Source: Sesamum alatum
Lineage: Eukaryota; Streptophyta; Magnoliopsida; Lamiales; Pedaliaceae
Length of the DNA: 64,000 nucleotides
Direction: 5' to 3'
Assembly: GCA_034509735.1 (NCBI GenBank)
Contig: JACGWO010000004.1
Location: 14,613,395 to 14,677,394 of the forward strand
The notes beneath the pieces are model-generated. The model made no database searches. It was given only the letters and a program-made list of their open reading frames with translations, and had not been told where the DNA came from. Positions 33,648 through 46,019 of this stretch are shown in pieces (within the stretch, counting starts at the first letter, position 1; every line of letters begins with the position of its first letter). The translations under genes were made by a program, and so were the position numbers.

Positions 33648-35339
33648 CCGGTTCGATGTAAGGGGCACAGATCTATGTGTATGGCATGATCTACTTGCTT
33701 TTAATGGCTTTATTGGCATGTTAGATTACATAAATATATGAATAATATGATGATTCAATTGTTTGGATTTAATGGACTTTTGGCATGCTTAATTTTATTA
33801 GATTGGATCTAAAATTGCATGCTTATTTTCAGAATAATATTACTGTTATTGTGCTAAAACAGTTTAAAAAAAAAATTGGGATCGGTCGGCAGCGGCCGCG
33901 CGCAGGCGGGTGCCTGCGCGCGCGCCAGGCGCGCGGATGCTGCGCACAGGTGCGCGCGGCCGGCCGGCCAGCACAGCGGCTGGGCCGTTTTGTGCCGTTT
34001 TTCGACTTTTTCCGGAAAATTCGATTTTCTGTATTTTCTGCACAATATTCTGAAAATATATTAATTTTGCATTTTTGATTTTGGAATAATTGGATTATTC
34101 CTTGAATTAAATTTGCTTAATTAATTTGGGATTAATACATGCATTTGATGCATTGTTTAAAATGTCCATTAAATTTGAAATTTGAATTTTACATATTATT
34201 TATATGTTTATGCTTTTGTGATGTTGGACATCACATGGGTATTTGGAATATCCATTGGTAATTATGCATGATTATTTGGAATAATTATGTTATGTGTGTT
34301 GATGAAATCAACATGGGATGATCACAAGAGCCCTAGACCTTATGTATGGATGAATGTATGATCATTTATTTTCTGTTGGGTGGGGCCTGCGTGCCTCTTG
34401 TTTTTGGGACTATCATGTAATGAGAGTAGATAGGATTGGTGAGGTTTTAATTTTAACAAGCATATGCAGTTGGAGACCCAAAGAAGGAGCATCAAGGCGT
34501 GAAACAAGAAGCACTGCAAGGCCATTGGAATGACAATGGGTTTATTATTATTGTAATAATTTAGGACCACCCTAGACAGACCATAGACTCACTGCGGGCT
34601 CAGTGGGTCGCATAGGTTGGGCTTGTGATCATCCGAACAGGGGTATGCTATATTTTCTGCATGCGGCGTATTTTATTATCGCTTTAAATATTGGATATTT
34701 ATGCATGCTAAAACACCATAATGTGATGAGGTCTCGGTCACACTTAAACTCTCATTTGGTTGGACCAAATTAAATATTAGGCCCAGAACGGACTTGGATC
34801 AAAATGGCATTTTGATCTGTCCGAGCCTTCCATCCACAGCAATGTGGTGAGGAAGCTACCGCTACCCAAGTGTGGTCTCACGAGTCGTGGCACACTTGGA
34901 CTAGAGGAAAGCTGCACTATTGTTGTGAACAAAAAGACTGCGCTCGTTGTTTCCCTGTCTCACGAGTCGTGGGGGCAACAGTTTGAGGCATGATTTGGTT
35001 GATGGGTCGGGCCCAACACTGAGTAACATGGTTCGCTTGGAGTCCTCGAAACCATGCGAATAGGTGAGGCAAAATATCTTGGGAATCTCATTGGATGAGA
35101 ATGATATTGGATATCTCCCACGAGGTCTTCTTCATGTGAATCGTAAAAGCGGGGCATGGAGATTACGCTTGTGGATCCCAAGCCCACTAGGAAATGGTTT
35201 CCCGAAACTCCGTTTGAGAGTGGCGGACTTTTGTATAAATAGTGGGAGGGTTAAAGACTAAAAGACCAAGTCTTCAACTTGAACAATAATATTACCAATC
35301 ATCTGCTAATTTCTGCTTTACATTTTCATTAATGTAGAT
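33648..35339 (+). other. Leader of element D with GC-rich island
   Basis: This is 1.7 kb without a convincing frame. A GC/CpG island at 33881-33988 is followed by AT-rich DNA and then by blocks shared with the leaders of B and C (a GTGGGGCCTGCGTGCCTC-like stretch near 34380, TCACGAGTCGTGGCACACT near 34876, CACGAGTCGTGGGGGC near 34961). Such length suggests a packaging or translation-control role, which is inference. Confidence 0.75.
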
Positions 35340-36596
35340 ATGTCTAAGAACCCATTAACCATGATTCTTGAGACTAACAAATTCAACGGAACGAACTACT
35401 CGGACTGGCTGAGAAACCTGAGGATTGTCCTCGATTTCGAGAACCAAGGCTACGTCTTGGACGAGCCGCCACCGAGTGACTTACCGGAGGGGTCCACGCC
35501 TGAAGAACGTTTGATGTTCGAGAAATGGCATGAGGACAACCGGAAAGTATGCAGTATCATACTGGCTTCGATGTCTAACGACATCCAAAAACAGTATGAG
35601 AGGCTGGACAACGTCTCCGCCGTAATGCTCCACATGAACGAGGTTTATGTGGTTCCGGATAGGCATATTAGATATGCCGCCACAAAAGCATTCTTTGGCA
35701 CCAAGCTTGCTGAAGGAGCGTCTGTACAAAGTCATGGGGTCAAGATGCTCTCCTTAGTGGAGAAACTCGAGGACCTTAAAGCTGGGCTTAACAATAACAT
35801 GTACATTGACGTGATCCTCCAGTCGCTTCCTCCGTCCTATGACCCGTTTGTTGTAAACTACAACATGAACGGACTTGAGAAGTCTATTCATCAGTTAATC
35901 AACATGCTGGTCCAATACGAGGCAACGACCCACAAGTCGGCACCGGCGGTATTGATAGGAGAGGCTTCGACCTCCAAGGCGAATGGCAAGAGGGCCGGCC
36001 GCTGGAAGAGGAAGAAGGGAAAAGGGAAGACAGTTGCGGCCCCTGCTCGCGCTCCGGGCGTCTCTGTTGCTCCGGTTGGATCGAGCAAAGGGAAAGGGAA
36101 GGCCCGTAGTTCTCAGCGGTCCAAGGCAAATGATGTTTGCATGCATTGCCAAGGGAAAGGGCATTGGAAGAGGGAGTGCCCACAACTCCTCTCCAACCCA
36201 GGTATGTTTGTGGTTGAAGTGAATATGATTACTAATTCTGCTTCATGGGTATTGGATACCGGGTGTGGTGCTCACATCTGCAATGATTTGCAGACACTGC
36301 AAAGAAGCAGAAGGCTAACCAAGGATGAGATGATCCTGAGGTTAGGCGATGGCAAGGCCGTTGCTGCAGAAGCCATACGGTCACTAGAGTTAGCCATTAG
36401 TAGTCATGTTAGGATTGTACTGAACGACTGTTTCTATGTACCTAGCATGATTAAAAACATTGTTTCCATCCCGGTCCTTGATAAGGAGGGATATGAATTT
36501 ACCATCAATAAAAACGGTTTTTTCATTATCAAAGGTGGTATTTTCTCATTTGCTTGGTACATTGGTCAACGGTCTGTACATACTTCAACAGTCTAA
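35340..36596 (+). CDS. Copia gag-protease polyprotein of element D (frame-broken end)
   Basis: The capsid-nucleocapsid-protease part of a Ty1/copia polyprotein, 418 residues. Residues ~14-210 are the gag capsid region (UBN2-type), from FNGTNYSDWL to LINMLVQYEA. A basic Lys/Arg-rich linker follows (about 228-265). Next comes a zinc knuckle with Cys267, Cys270, His275 and Cys280 (CX2CX4HX4C). The aspartic protease motif is LDTGCGAH, with DTG at 306-308. The start ATG at 35340 is shared with the gag relics of B and C. In an intact element this frame would run on into integrase. Here the reading frame shifts near 36545 and a false tail of about 17 residues follows to the stop. Gag could still be made, but a complete polyprotein could not. 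Confidence 0.92.
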   Translation: MSKNPLTMILETNKFNGTNYSDWLRNLRIVLDFENQGYVLDEPPPSDLPEGSTPEERLMFEKWHEDNRKVCSIILASMSNDIQKQYERLDNVSAVMLHMNEVYVVPDRHIRYAATKAFFGTKLAEGASVQSHGVKMLSLVEKLEDLKAGLNNNMYIDVILQSLPPSYDPFVVNYNMNGLEKSIHQLINMLVQYEATTHKSAPAVLIGEASTSKANGKRAGRWKRKKGKGKTVAAPARAPGVSVAPVGSSKGKGKARSSQRSKANDVCMHCQGKGHWKRECPQLLSNPGMFVVEVNMITNSASWVLDTGCGAHICNDLQTLQRSRRLTKDEMILRLGDGKAVAAEAIRSLELAISSHVRIVLNDCFYVPSMIKNIVSIPVLDKEGYEFTINKNGFFIIKGGIFSFAWYIGQRSVHTSTV

Positions 36597-38457
36597 TTGG
36601 ATTATGACTGCAGAACACAAACGAAAACGTGATGATCATAATAACACACAGATATGGCATGCGAGGTTAGGTCATATCTCTAAAGATAGGATAAGAAGGT
36701 TGGTGGACTCAAAGACTCTAGAAATAGACGATTTGGACAACCTACCGACCTGCGAATCCTGTCTAAAGGGAAAGATGACTAAGAAACCCTTTGTTGGACA
36801 AAGTACGCTAGCCAGTGGTTTGTTGGATTTGATCTATACAGATGTCTGTGGTCCACTAAATACTCAGGCTAGAGGTGGGTACTCGTACTTCATAAACTTT
36901 ACCGATGATCACTCACGGTATGGTTATGTTTACCTGATGAGGTACAAGTCTGAAGCCTTTGGAAGGTTTAAGGAATACAGACTTGAAGTAGAGAACCAAA
37001 CCGGTCGAAAGATCAAAGGCCTTCGATCGGACCGAGGTGGAGAGTATTTGAGTGGTGAGTTTACTGATTATCTAAAAGAGAATGGGATTCTCTCTCAGTG
37101 GACCCCTCCTGGAACACCGCAGCTTAATGATGTGTATGAAAGGAGGAATCGGACCTTGTTGGACATGGTCCGATCCATGATGAGTTTTACCGAACTACCC
37201 CTTTCCTTCTGGGGATACGCTCTTGAGACGGCGGCCAAAGTTTTGAACTTGGCGCCATCTAAAAAGGTATCCCAGACGCCATATGAGATATGGCATGGCA
37301 AGCCTGCCTCCTACAAATACTTGAAAGTGTGGGGTTGCCCCGCATATGTCAAGAGATTAGTAGGAGATAAACTGGACTCGAGGTCTAGTTTATGCAGGTT
37401 CATTGGCTATCCAAAAGAAACTGTGGGGTATTATTTCTATGATCCCTCCGAGCAAAAGGTTTTTGTCTTGCGAAACGCAGTGTTCTTGAAAAAAGGTTTT
37501 CCATCGGATAGTCGATGCGATGAGGTGCTCCTTGAGGAATCAATTGAGGCACCCCAAGAGGCGGCAGTGACATCTGAGCCAGTCCTCCGTAGGTCGACCA
37601 GAGTATCCCATGCACCTGATAGGTATGGATTTCCGGGCCTGACCGGTCAGTTGGATAATGATCCAAAGACGTACGGAGAAGCGATGTCGGACATCGATTC
37701 GGATAAGTGGCATGAGGCCATGAAATCCGAGATGGACTCGATGGGTACAAACCAGGTTTGGACCCTAGTAGACCCACCCAAAGGGGTTAAACCCGTAGGG
37801 TGTAAATGGGTCTACAAACGTAAGCTTGGAGCTGACGAGGAGGTTACAACCTTCAAAGCCAGGCTCGTAGCGAAAGGCTACACTCAGCGACCCGGGGTCG
37901 ATTTTGAGGAAACCTACTCGCCTGTAGCAATGGCCAAGTCCATTTGGATACTGCTTGCCATAGCAGCATGGTATGACTATGAAATATGGCAGATGGACGT
38001 GAAAACGGCTTTCCTCAACGGTTTCGTAGAGGAAGAGATCTATATGGATCAGCCGGAAGGTTTCACAACTGTTGGAGAAGAGCAGAAGGTCTGCCGTCTC
38101 CAAAGGTCCATCTATGGCCTCAAACAAGCTTTCCGAAGCTGGAACATACGTTTTGATGAAGTCATACGGGGATATGATTTCATCAAGAACGAGTCCGATC
38201 CTTGTGTATACAAGAAGATCAGTGGGAGCTCAGTTGTGTTTTTGGTGCTTTACGTGGATGACATCTTGCTCATTGGGAATGATGCTAAGATGTTGGGTAC
38301 CACTAAAGCTTGGTTGTCAACGCAATTCTCCATGAAGGATATGGGCGAGGCATCCTACATCCTTGGCATCAAGATCTACAGGGATAGATCTAAAAGGATG
38401 TTAGGAATGGCCCAGTCCTCGTACATTGAGAAAGTCTTGCAGAGATTCAAGATGTAG
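36530..38457 (+). pseudogene. Copia integrase-reverse transcriptase of element D
   Basis: It is open from 36460 in the +1 frame relative to gag. The homologous part begins at about 36545 and the first ATG (36460) is not a real start. The GAG-pre-integrase/zinc region has His in WHARLGH and Cys in CESC (about 36656-36765). The integrase core has Asp at 36841, Asp at 37030 and Glu at 37138, a D-35-E spacing, so the catalytic triad is complete. RT (RVT_2) runs from about 37740, with AFLNG at about 38009-38023 and the catalytic YVDD at 38251-38262. A TAG at 38455-38457 stops it in the RT-RNase H connection where homologous text continues (NSKRGFLPMRHGI). Core enzymes look intact, but the polyprotein is split. 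Confidence 0.9.
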
Positions 38458-38935
38458 AACTCAAAACGAGGATTCCTTCCTATGAGGCATGGAATTAAGT
38501 TATCCAAGAAGCAGTCTCCTAAGACTGATGAGGAGCTTAAAAGGATGTTGGACATCCCGTATGCTTCAGCCGTAGGCAACATACAGTATGTTGTTCAGTG
38601 CACTAGACCTGATGTGGCTTTTACTTTGAGCGTAACTAGCCGATATCAGTCGTGTGTCGGGGAGGCACACTGCAGTATAGTCAAGACTATCCTAAAGTAC
38701 CTGAAACGACTAAGGACATGTTCTTGATCTACGGCGGTGGAGAGTTGATACTGGAAGGCTATAGCGACGCTAGCTTCCAGTCGGATGACGATGATGCCAA
38801 GTCTCAGTATGGTTTTGTATTTAGACTAAATGGTGGCGTGGTTACTTGGAAGGGTTCCAAGCAAGCTACCACGGCGGATTCCACCATAGAGTTTTGAATA
38901 CATAGCGGCTTTGGAAGCTGCTAAGGAGTGGTTTG
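38458..38935 (+). pseudogene. RT end and RNase H of element D (frameshifted)
   Basis: Downstream of the TAG, one frame (38482-38727) carries the RT tail: IPYASAVGNIQYVVQCTRPD, then LSVTSRYQS and ILKYLKRL. After a shift near 38690 the next frame (38652-38897) carries RNase H: LEGYSDASFQSD, then SQYGFVFRLNGGVVTWKGSK. A one-base insertion around 38893 gives a TGA just before the conserved EYIA segment. Further RNase H text (DNNGTIALAKEP, 39004-39039) is in a shifted frame. Confidence 0.88.
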
Positions 38936-39231
38936 GTTGATGAGCTACATCCAAGGGTTGGATGTAGTACCTAGCACTGCTAAGCCTGTAATTATCTTTT
39001 ATGATAACAACGGGACGATAGCGCTAGCAAAGGAACCGAGATCTCATCACGATCCAAGCATATTCTTAGACGCTACCATCTCTTAGAGAGATGGATAGCA
39101 GAAGTGACGTTCGGTTGGACTGAGTCAGCTCCGCAGAAAACATAGCAGATCCACTTGCTAAGCCCATGTCGCAAGTTGCCCATACTCACCATCTGAATAA
39201 GAGGTTCGAGGTCAATGGGTGATTGGCTTTA

Positions 39232-39246
39232 GGTCAAGTGGGAGAT
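39232..39246 (+). other. Polypurine tract of element D
   Basis: GGTCAAGTGGGAGAT is directly before the 3' LTR and identical to the tract of element B. Confidence 0.88.
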
Positions 39247-41303
39247 TGTTGGAATAGGTGACCAGAAAGCCAATAGGTTTGGCAATTTGTAACCTATCCG
39301 ACAACTTGATGTGAATGTAATATTATTATGTGATGAATAAGATGAGTGTTCGTCACAAATGGTACCTTCTTTGTTGCGCTCATCTTACATTTGTTAAAAC
39401 GGTGTTTAACTTATATCGCAACAAAGCCCACAGACCATGGATAACAACTCGTGCAGTTGGGCCACGCATTGGATGGTGGTCATGAAACCAACTGATTAAG
39501 AGTTGGACTGAAACGTTCCAAGTCGAGGACCTCGAGACAGGGCATCGAGAATCCTATTGAGACTTGCATCAAGAGTCGTGTTCATTGGATGAGTGTCGTG
39601 TTTCATCGGCGACAGGCGTGGGACGCCTACACGGTCTTGATGGGTTGGTCGACTAGGGTCGAGCCGACTGGACTAACTCGCGGGGATCATCATATGAAAG
39701 CCTTGGAGGCTTGGTTGGTATGATTGGATTCCCCGGTTCCGATAGTATGGGAGTAATCCTCAAACTTGAGGAATCATGGGAGTCACGTGCACAGGACGGC
39801 TGTATCTTGGATCTGGCGAGAGGTGATCATTTTGTAAGATGATCAATATAAGCCTTGTCCAGTGCAGTCGGAATGTGTAGCGAGGACGGTGGATTCCAAG
39901 AAGAGGATCTGTCCCCTGTCAGTATGTGACAGAGGTATCTCCTATGCACTCGGAGACACGTTCATGCTGTTTGAAGCTGTGGCCACAGTGGTTGGTCGAA
40001 CAGGGAATGGTTTCCTGTGTCGACGCAATGAAGCATACGTGGTCTCGAGTATTAAGCATAGATGCCTAGTCAAGGATGGGAACCGACGCCCAATTCCATA
40101 ACCTAGACTAAGGCCGGGAGACGGTAGATGGAAGGATCGTACCCGTACAGAATCGGCGCCTAAATGTTCACGCCAATTCACCTAGTCTCTAGTGCCATGG
40201 ACCGTTGCTAGACGGCCACCCATAGTAACGGGCCCTTGTGGGACACGGGCCCAAGTCTAGCTGAGGGTGAACCTAAAGGGTCACACACAAATCACCAAGG
40301 AGGTTGAGAGATCGACTTGGAGTCAATCTCGAAGGATAAAATAAGTAATTGGATTACTTAAGGGAAAGTCCATTGGATAGACGGGCCGATATTGTATCGG
40401 GCTTTCATTTAATCGGTAAATTGGATTTTCGATTAAATATGGAAAGTTGAGACGTTGAGACGTTGGATCTTTTAATTGGATTAAAAGATCAATGGGAATA
40501 ATTTAAAAAGACATTAAATTGGAGTTAATGTTGGGTTCGTCGTAATTGGATTACGATAAAACCCGGTCCGTTAAATTATACCCGAGAGGAGAAATAATTC
40601 CTAATTTGGAATAGGAAGAAGTTGGACTTCTTCCCTTAATTAAACATGGCCAACATGCTCCCTTGGAGGAAGCAAAATCAGCCATGTTTCATACTTGGTG
40701 GTATGTTGACTTGTCTCTTTTGGAAAGAGACAAATCAACTCCAATCAAGCTCTTCCTTTTTGGTATGATTTGATCATACCATAAATTTTGGTAGGCTTGA
40801 TTGAAGAATTGATGGTGATTGATTGGAATGAATCTAGACATCCTTGGATGAACCTAGACACATTTCAATAATCACATTAATTATGTATATATAGGAGTAT
40901 ATACAACACCAAGCATAAGTGATTCATTATTTATCTTTTTCTAGGAAAAAGAGAAGACAAAAACGTGTGTTTCTTCCGGTGTGATGTGGATCACCTTTGG
41001 AGAATCCATACGTTTGGATTTCGTGAGCATTCCGGAGAAGGAACAACGCAAGTAGCCGGGAGCATACGCTAAACAATCAAAGGTAACGGTTTATTACGCT
41101 TTGATTGATTTCATTTATATATCTATGCCCTATGTGCTTAAATATATGTTTTAATATTTACACATCCTACATCGAACGCCCGGTTGAGCAACCAAGGGTA
41201 CACCCCTTGGGATTTGCGTATTTTGAGTTTGATTTAAATTTACGCACAATTTCTCGCTTTCTCGCTTCCGCTCGCGCTCCCGGGCGGATCCGCTTGTCCT
41301 TCA
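39247..41303 (+). repeat. 3' LTR of element D (2057 bp, internally deleted)
   Basis: Near identical to the 5' LTR but lacking its 33125-33293 (169 bp, just after the TATA region), and carrying an extra ~8 bp near 39402. It ends CTTGTCCTTCA followed by ATTTT. Confidence 0.94.
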
Positions 41304-42740
41304 ATTTTAACTGTCACAGACAATTTCTCCCCACGGACCATCCGTACCACAAGAACAAAAAACTTTCACTAAAAATCAATTTGAAAGGAAAGGTGCACGT
41401 CCGAGGCTGACTAGAGAGCAGATCCGAACCCATGTCAATTCGTTTAGTGTTGCAGTCGAACAACTATTGATTGTACCAGAAAGCTACAGTACCGAGAACA
41501 AGTAGACGAAGAAAAGCATCTTTTGGGAGCTTGAATACTGGGGGACACATCTGATACGACATAATCTTGATATCATGCATATTGAGAGGAACATGTTTGA
41601 CAATATATTCAACACCGTGATGGACATAAAGGGGAAACGAGGACAATCTGAATGCACGGAAAGACTTGAAGCTCATATGTAAGTAGCTGGAGCTTGAGGT
41701 GGACGAAAAGAGACTGAACGTGATGCCCAAAGCTGTATATATACTGATGAAGGACCAAAAGAAGAGGATATGTGAGTGGAGTTATTATCTTTGGTTTCCT
41801 GATGGGTACGCATCTAATATGTCCCACTGCATCAACGTGAAGGAGCTAAGGGTGCACGGCATGAAGAGCCATGATTGTCATGTATTCATGCAGAAGTTGA
41901 TCTCGGTTGCCTTCTGTGAAATGCTTCCTGAGCGTGTGTGGAGCGCGTTAATGGAGGTGAGCCTTCTATTCCAGATCCTATGCTCGACCATGCTAGATGT
42001 CACCAAGGTACAAGAGTTGGACGATAGTGTAGCCATCATCATTTACAACCTGAGAAAATATTTCCTCCTTTTTTCGACTCAATGGAGCACCAAATGTTCA
42101 CCTTCCATATAAGGCGTGTGTTGGGGGGGCCCTTGCAATACAGGTGGTTGTACCCATTTGAGATGTAAGTACACGAGAAAATTATATTTTTTTATATATA
42201 TTATTTTGGTGTCATCCATAATTTAATAAATCTATTTGTATGAATAGATCCTCTGCGATTTGAAGAAAAAGGTGAAAAACAAAACACACGTCGAGGCGTC
42301 AATTGTGGAGGCATACATTGTTGAAGAAATTGACTTTTCACTTCCTACTAATTCGAGCCACACATTCTATGCAAGTGTAGCAGACTCGATTGAAATGATG
42401 GTCTCACGAGCAACGACGATCGAATCCAACGGTCCATTTTCGACCACCCTGGCCGAGCAAGTGGAGTCTCAAAGAAGAGGTGGCTGAGCGGTGAAGAACT
42501 TCACATAATCGAGACGTACGTGTTGTACAATTGTGAAGTAGTCACAGCATACTACGAGTAAGTGAGTATACATATATATAGTCTAACGGTCATGAGAGTT
42601 TGAACATGTATATTTATAATTATCATTACATCTGAAACAGATCATTCTTGATTGAACTTTACAAGCAACACTATTCGGAGGACCCAATCATTGATCAACT
42701 AGTGACAACTGAACTCAAAGATTGGTTCAGTCGTGTAAGT
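41304..42740 (+). pseudogene. TNP2-type CACTA transposase, 3' part (broken)
   Basis: It continues exactly from 31413 once element D is removed. The core reads FNCHRQFLPTDHPYHKNKK-like (41304-41360), then NLDIMHIERNMFDN (41562-41603), then in one open frame (41699-42112) EVDEKRLNVMPKAVYILMKD, an ELRVHGMKSHDCHVFMQKLI stretch, and a DUF4218-type region through LRKYF. Exons appear to continue after an intron (about 42167-42248): DLKKKVKNKTHVEASIVEAY at 42254-42313, then EELHIIETYVLYNCEVV (about 42492-42542), and after another intron YKQHYSEDP to about 42740. Stops at 41411 and elsewhere make it non-functional. Confidence 0.87.
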
Positions 42741-43397
42741 GTCAATTTTGTTTAGGGTTTTACAAAAACTATGTAAGTTTAAAAAAATTGGAAAGTTATG
42801 TGGAAATTTTCTGTATCTTTTCAGGATCTTTTATAATTTTTAAGAAATTTTCTAAATTTAGTATTTTTATGAAAACTATGTAACTTTTTAAAGAAATCTG
42901 GAACTTTTCAGAAATTTTCAGTTATCTTTCCAATTTTTTTGGTAATATTTAATAATATTTCTGAAATTAGAATTTTATTAAAATTATTTAATTTTAAAAA
43001 AAATTGAAAATTTTCATAAATCTTCTTTATTTTTTAAGAAGTTTTTGTTAATTTTTAAGAATTTTTATGAAGTTAGTATTTATGATAATTATGTAATTTA
43101 ATATACATTTTAGAAAAAAATTCAATAATTACATGAATTACATAACTATTAGAATATTTAGATATTATTAGAATATTTAGAAAATTATCAAAAAATTTAG
43201 ATATTTACATTAATTAGGATAATTTAAAATTTGGAATAATTAGATTAATGACATACTTATTAGAATGTTTAGATAATTATTAGAAAATTTATATAATTAG
43301 AATAATTATAAAATTTGAAAAAATTTGTATTATTAAAAATTTATTAATTACATTATATATAAAAATTCATAAACTAATACGTTAAATAAATTTATAG
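42741..43397. other. Very AT-rich spacer between the two CACTA genes
   Basis: About 650 bases of A/T-rich DNA with short reiterated words (GAAATTTTC, AGAATATTTAGA, ATTAGAATA). No gene is seen. It probably holds introns or promoter DNA of the downstream CACTA gene. Confidence 0.6.
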
Positions 43398-45302
43398 ATC
43401 ATGTTTAGTGGTGGTCCGCCAGCTATAGGACGTGGACGAGGCCGTGCCCGTGGCCGATGTCATGGCTCGTTGGTTCCACTACCAGTGGGTGCTGCGTCCC
43501 AGGTTTCGAAAGCAGCATTCCAACCGGCTAACCCCTCAACTGTCGCACCGACCGCAGATCTGGATGTAGACCCGTCTACTTCCGCATTAGCGGCACAGGA
43601 GGATGAACTGTCTACTCCCACACCAGTGGCAAATTTGGCCCGTCCATAGGTTGCACCACCCATAGCACTATCGGCGGCACCACCAATAGCCCCCACCATC
43701 AGCGTGCCAGTATATCACCCTGGCCGACACGAAGTACTAATTTCTTTTTTTCAATCTTTGTTATTTTTTGGATTTTTTTGTCTTAAACACTAATTAATCT
43801 GTTATATTAGGGTTGAGCAAGATACACGAGCGCAATAATGCAGTGGTGCGAGGACATTATCCCCACCCCTCGGGAAGTTTGCGGCAGGTGCCACCAGAGC
43901 ACCAACACATCTGGTTCGAGAGGATAAAGGTATTTTCTTTTTTATTTTTATTTTATCATATAAATTAATTTTTTTTAAAAATATTTGAACAATTTCTTTC
44001 TTTTTTTGTGATATTGCAGATGACATACTGGTGAGACTGTGATGATGAGTCCATGTTTCAGGTATTTCACATGTTCGCGGGCAAGTTCATCTGCAAGCTT
44101 TTCACCCTCGCCAGACAGTCTCTGGTGAAGCCGGTGTAGCTAGGGAATGAGGTCTGGCGCCAGCTCCAACTGTACTGGGCCAGGGAGGAGTTCAAGAACT
44201 ATAATGCACGGACACTTTGAAAAATTACCCGGTGCAGTGTTGGACACATGCCGGATACGGACACACCTTGGACACCTGTCGGACACGGCGAAAGCGTGTC
44301 CAAAAATTAAAAATAAAAAATAAAAAGGACATGGTGTCGATCGGACACGCCCTTTGGCGTGTCCAACATGTTTTAGGACACTTTACGGGTTATTTCACAA
44401 TTTTAGAAATTTTTGGGCAAAAACTGAATAACTTTTTTAAATCATCTTCTTCATACTCACTCTCGTCTTCTTCTCTGTAAGTCTCCCTCTCTATCTTATT
44501 TTTTCTCTTCTTTCTTAGTTTCTCTATTATCTTCTTTCTCACTTTCTTTTCTCATTTCTCACACTCTCTTTCGAAGCCTAGATCTTGTGGCTACTGTAGC
44601 AGCGGCGGCGCGATTTGAACATCTAGGGTGGTTCGATTTGGGGGTGAAAGTGTGAAACTTATTTTCCTTCCATAGCTGCTTGAATTAAGGTATGTCGATT
44701 TTTCTGCATGTAATTAACTAATTATGATTGAATCATTTCACTTTGATGGATTTCTTTTATGAATTTCATATTATGGTGTTTGAATCCAAAGAGTGCTTAA
44801 GGTAAAGGGAAAAATAAAATTAGAAAGCACTAATTCAATTGTTTATCTATTTTCTTTCAAGGGCACATTTTGCCATGAAGGCAACAGGATGTAGTGAAAA
44901 TATACAACCATAATATGCATTTCCAGCACATTTGGTTGTCGCCTTATTTTCTTCTTAGTTGTCGGCCGAGGTGAAAGAGAGAGTGGATACTAGGTTTAAA
45001 GAATCTTCTTTTCTTTAATGAATCTCATATTATGGTGTTAATAACTTTATAGATAGTAGATACTAGATACATTTTGAATTTTTGATATAGTAGAGTTTCA
45101 TCTCTAAACTGATTTATAGCTCCATTTATTTTTGTTTGACACAATTTCTACTTTCTAGTTATTGTCAATGTGGTGCTTGGATTTTTACAATCGCATCATT
45201 GTTTTTTATTAATGTAGTGTTTAATTTTGTATTTTCACAATTACAAAATTTGTATTGTCATTGAATATCATTTTTGGTTTTGTGTCATTTTATAATTAAG
45301 CA

Positions 45303-45752
45303 ATGAATTCGGAGAATGCAAATCATAGTGGGGGCGGTGAAGGTTTTACTCCTCAAGATACTCGACCTTTATGAAAGTTTGTGACGAAGTCAGGTAGAAC
45401 AGAAGGGGGTGGAAATATTTCTTTCACATGTAATCTTTGCAAGAGAGCATATAAGGGTTCATATTCGAGAGTAAAAGCACATCTATTGAAAATTGGAGGA
45501 TACGGAATCAAAGCATGTCCGAAAGCAACTGCCGGCCAAATAGTTGAGATGACAAAATTAGAAGATGAAGCAGTGCAAAAAAAAGAGAAAGGTCAGCCAA
45601 AAATGGTTCCTTTACCTCGTTCTATTTGTAGTTCTAGTCAATCATCTCTCATTCTGTGTCAATGGATGCAATCAATCAAAGTATTGGAGGATAGATGGAG
45701 CAAGAGTAACACTCCTTTGCATTATCTTGCTCATTCCTTAAATCCAAGGTAA
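45303..45752 (+). pseudogene. hAT transposase N-terminus with BED zinc finger
   Basis: The ATG at 45303 reads MNSENANHSGGGEG and then meets a TGA at 45372 where Trp would be expected before KFVTK. The frame then runs open from 45375. The BED-type finger is visible: an aromatic start, CNLC (CX2C), SYSRVKAHLLKI with the His, and GIKAC. A splice-donor-like GTAACC follows at 45750. This resembles the DNA-binding head of plant hAT transposases. The rest of the protein, apart from the dimerisation domain, is missing. Confidence 0.82.
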
Positions 45753-46019
45753 CCCTTTTTTTCTTTTTCACTATTAAATTTTAAGTAGTTTATCTTAATT
45801 TATTCTCAAGCGTGTGCTTAAAGTATTATTTTAATTCTTTATAGATTTTCAACAAAAGATTGACAAAGTCAACATCCAAACCTCACTCCACCACAAAGTG
45901 ATATAGAAATTTCCAGGATGAGGAAAATATGTTTGGAACGTCTTTTTCCTAATGATGATACAAAAAGAGAAAGTGAACATGGAGCTTGCAAGATTTTTTG
46001 GATGCCTTTATGACTTTGC

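Larger units (their letters stand above)
31414..41303 (+). mobile_element. Copia LTR retrotransposon D in the CACTA transposase gene
   Basis: This is the best preserved element of the B/C/D family, 9890 bp with a perfect ATTTT duplication (31409-31413 and 41304-41308). The 5' LTR is 31414-33633, the primer site 33636-33647, the leader to 35339, gag-protease 35340-36596, integrase-RT 36460-38457, RNase H remnants to about 38935, the polypurine tract 39232-39246 and the 3' LTR 39247-41303. Removing it restores the TNP2 frame across CYF-xCHRQFLPTDHPY. Frame breaks (about 36545, 38455, 38690 and 38893) mean it is not autonomous as it stands. Confidence 0.96.

Noticed and set aside
36460..36545. 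ATG at 36460 as the start of a separate integrase-RT protein
   Set aside because: The first ~28 codons are protease sequence read in the wrong frame. Homology starts only after about 36545, so this is a frameshift in one polyprotein.
43401..43649. Gly/Arg- and Pro-rich open frame as an independent host gene
   Set aside because: It is the first exon of the TNPD-like CACTA gene. The following exon blocks and position between CACTA ends support this.
45381..45752. BED zinc-finger protein as a host gene
   Set aside because: It lies within an hAT element with matching ends and TSD, next to the hAT dimerisation domain, so it is a transposase relic.
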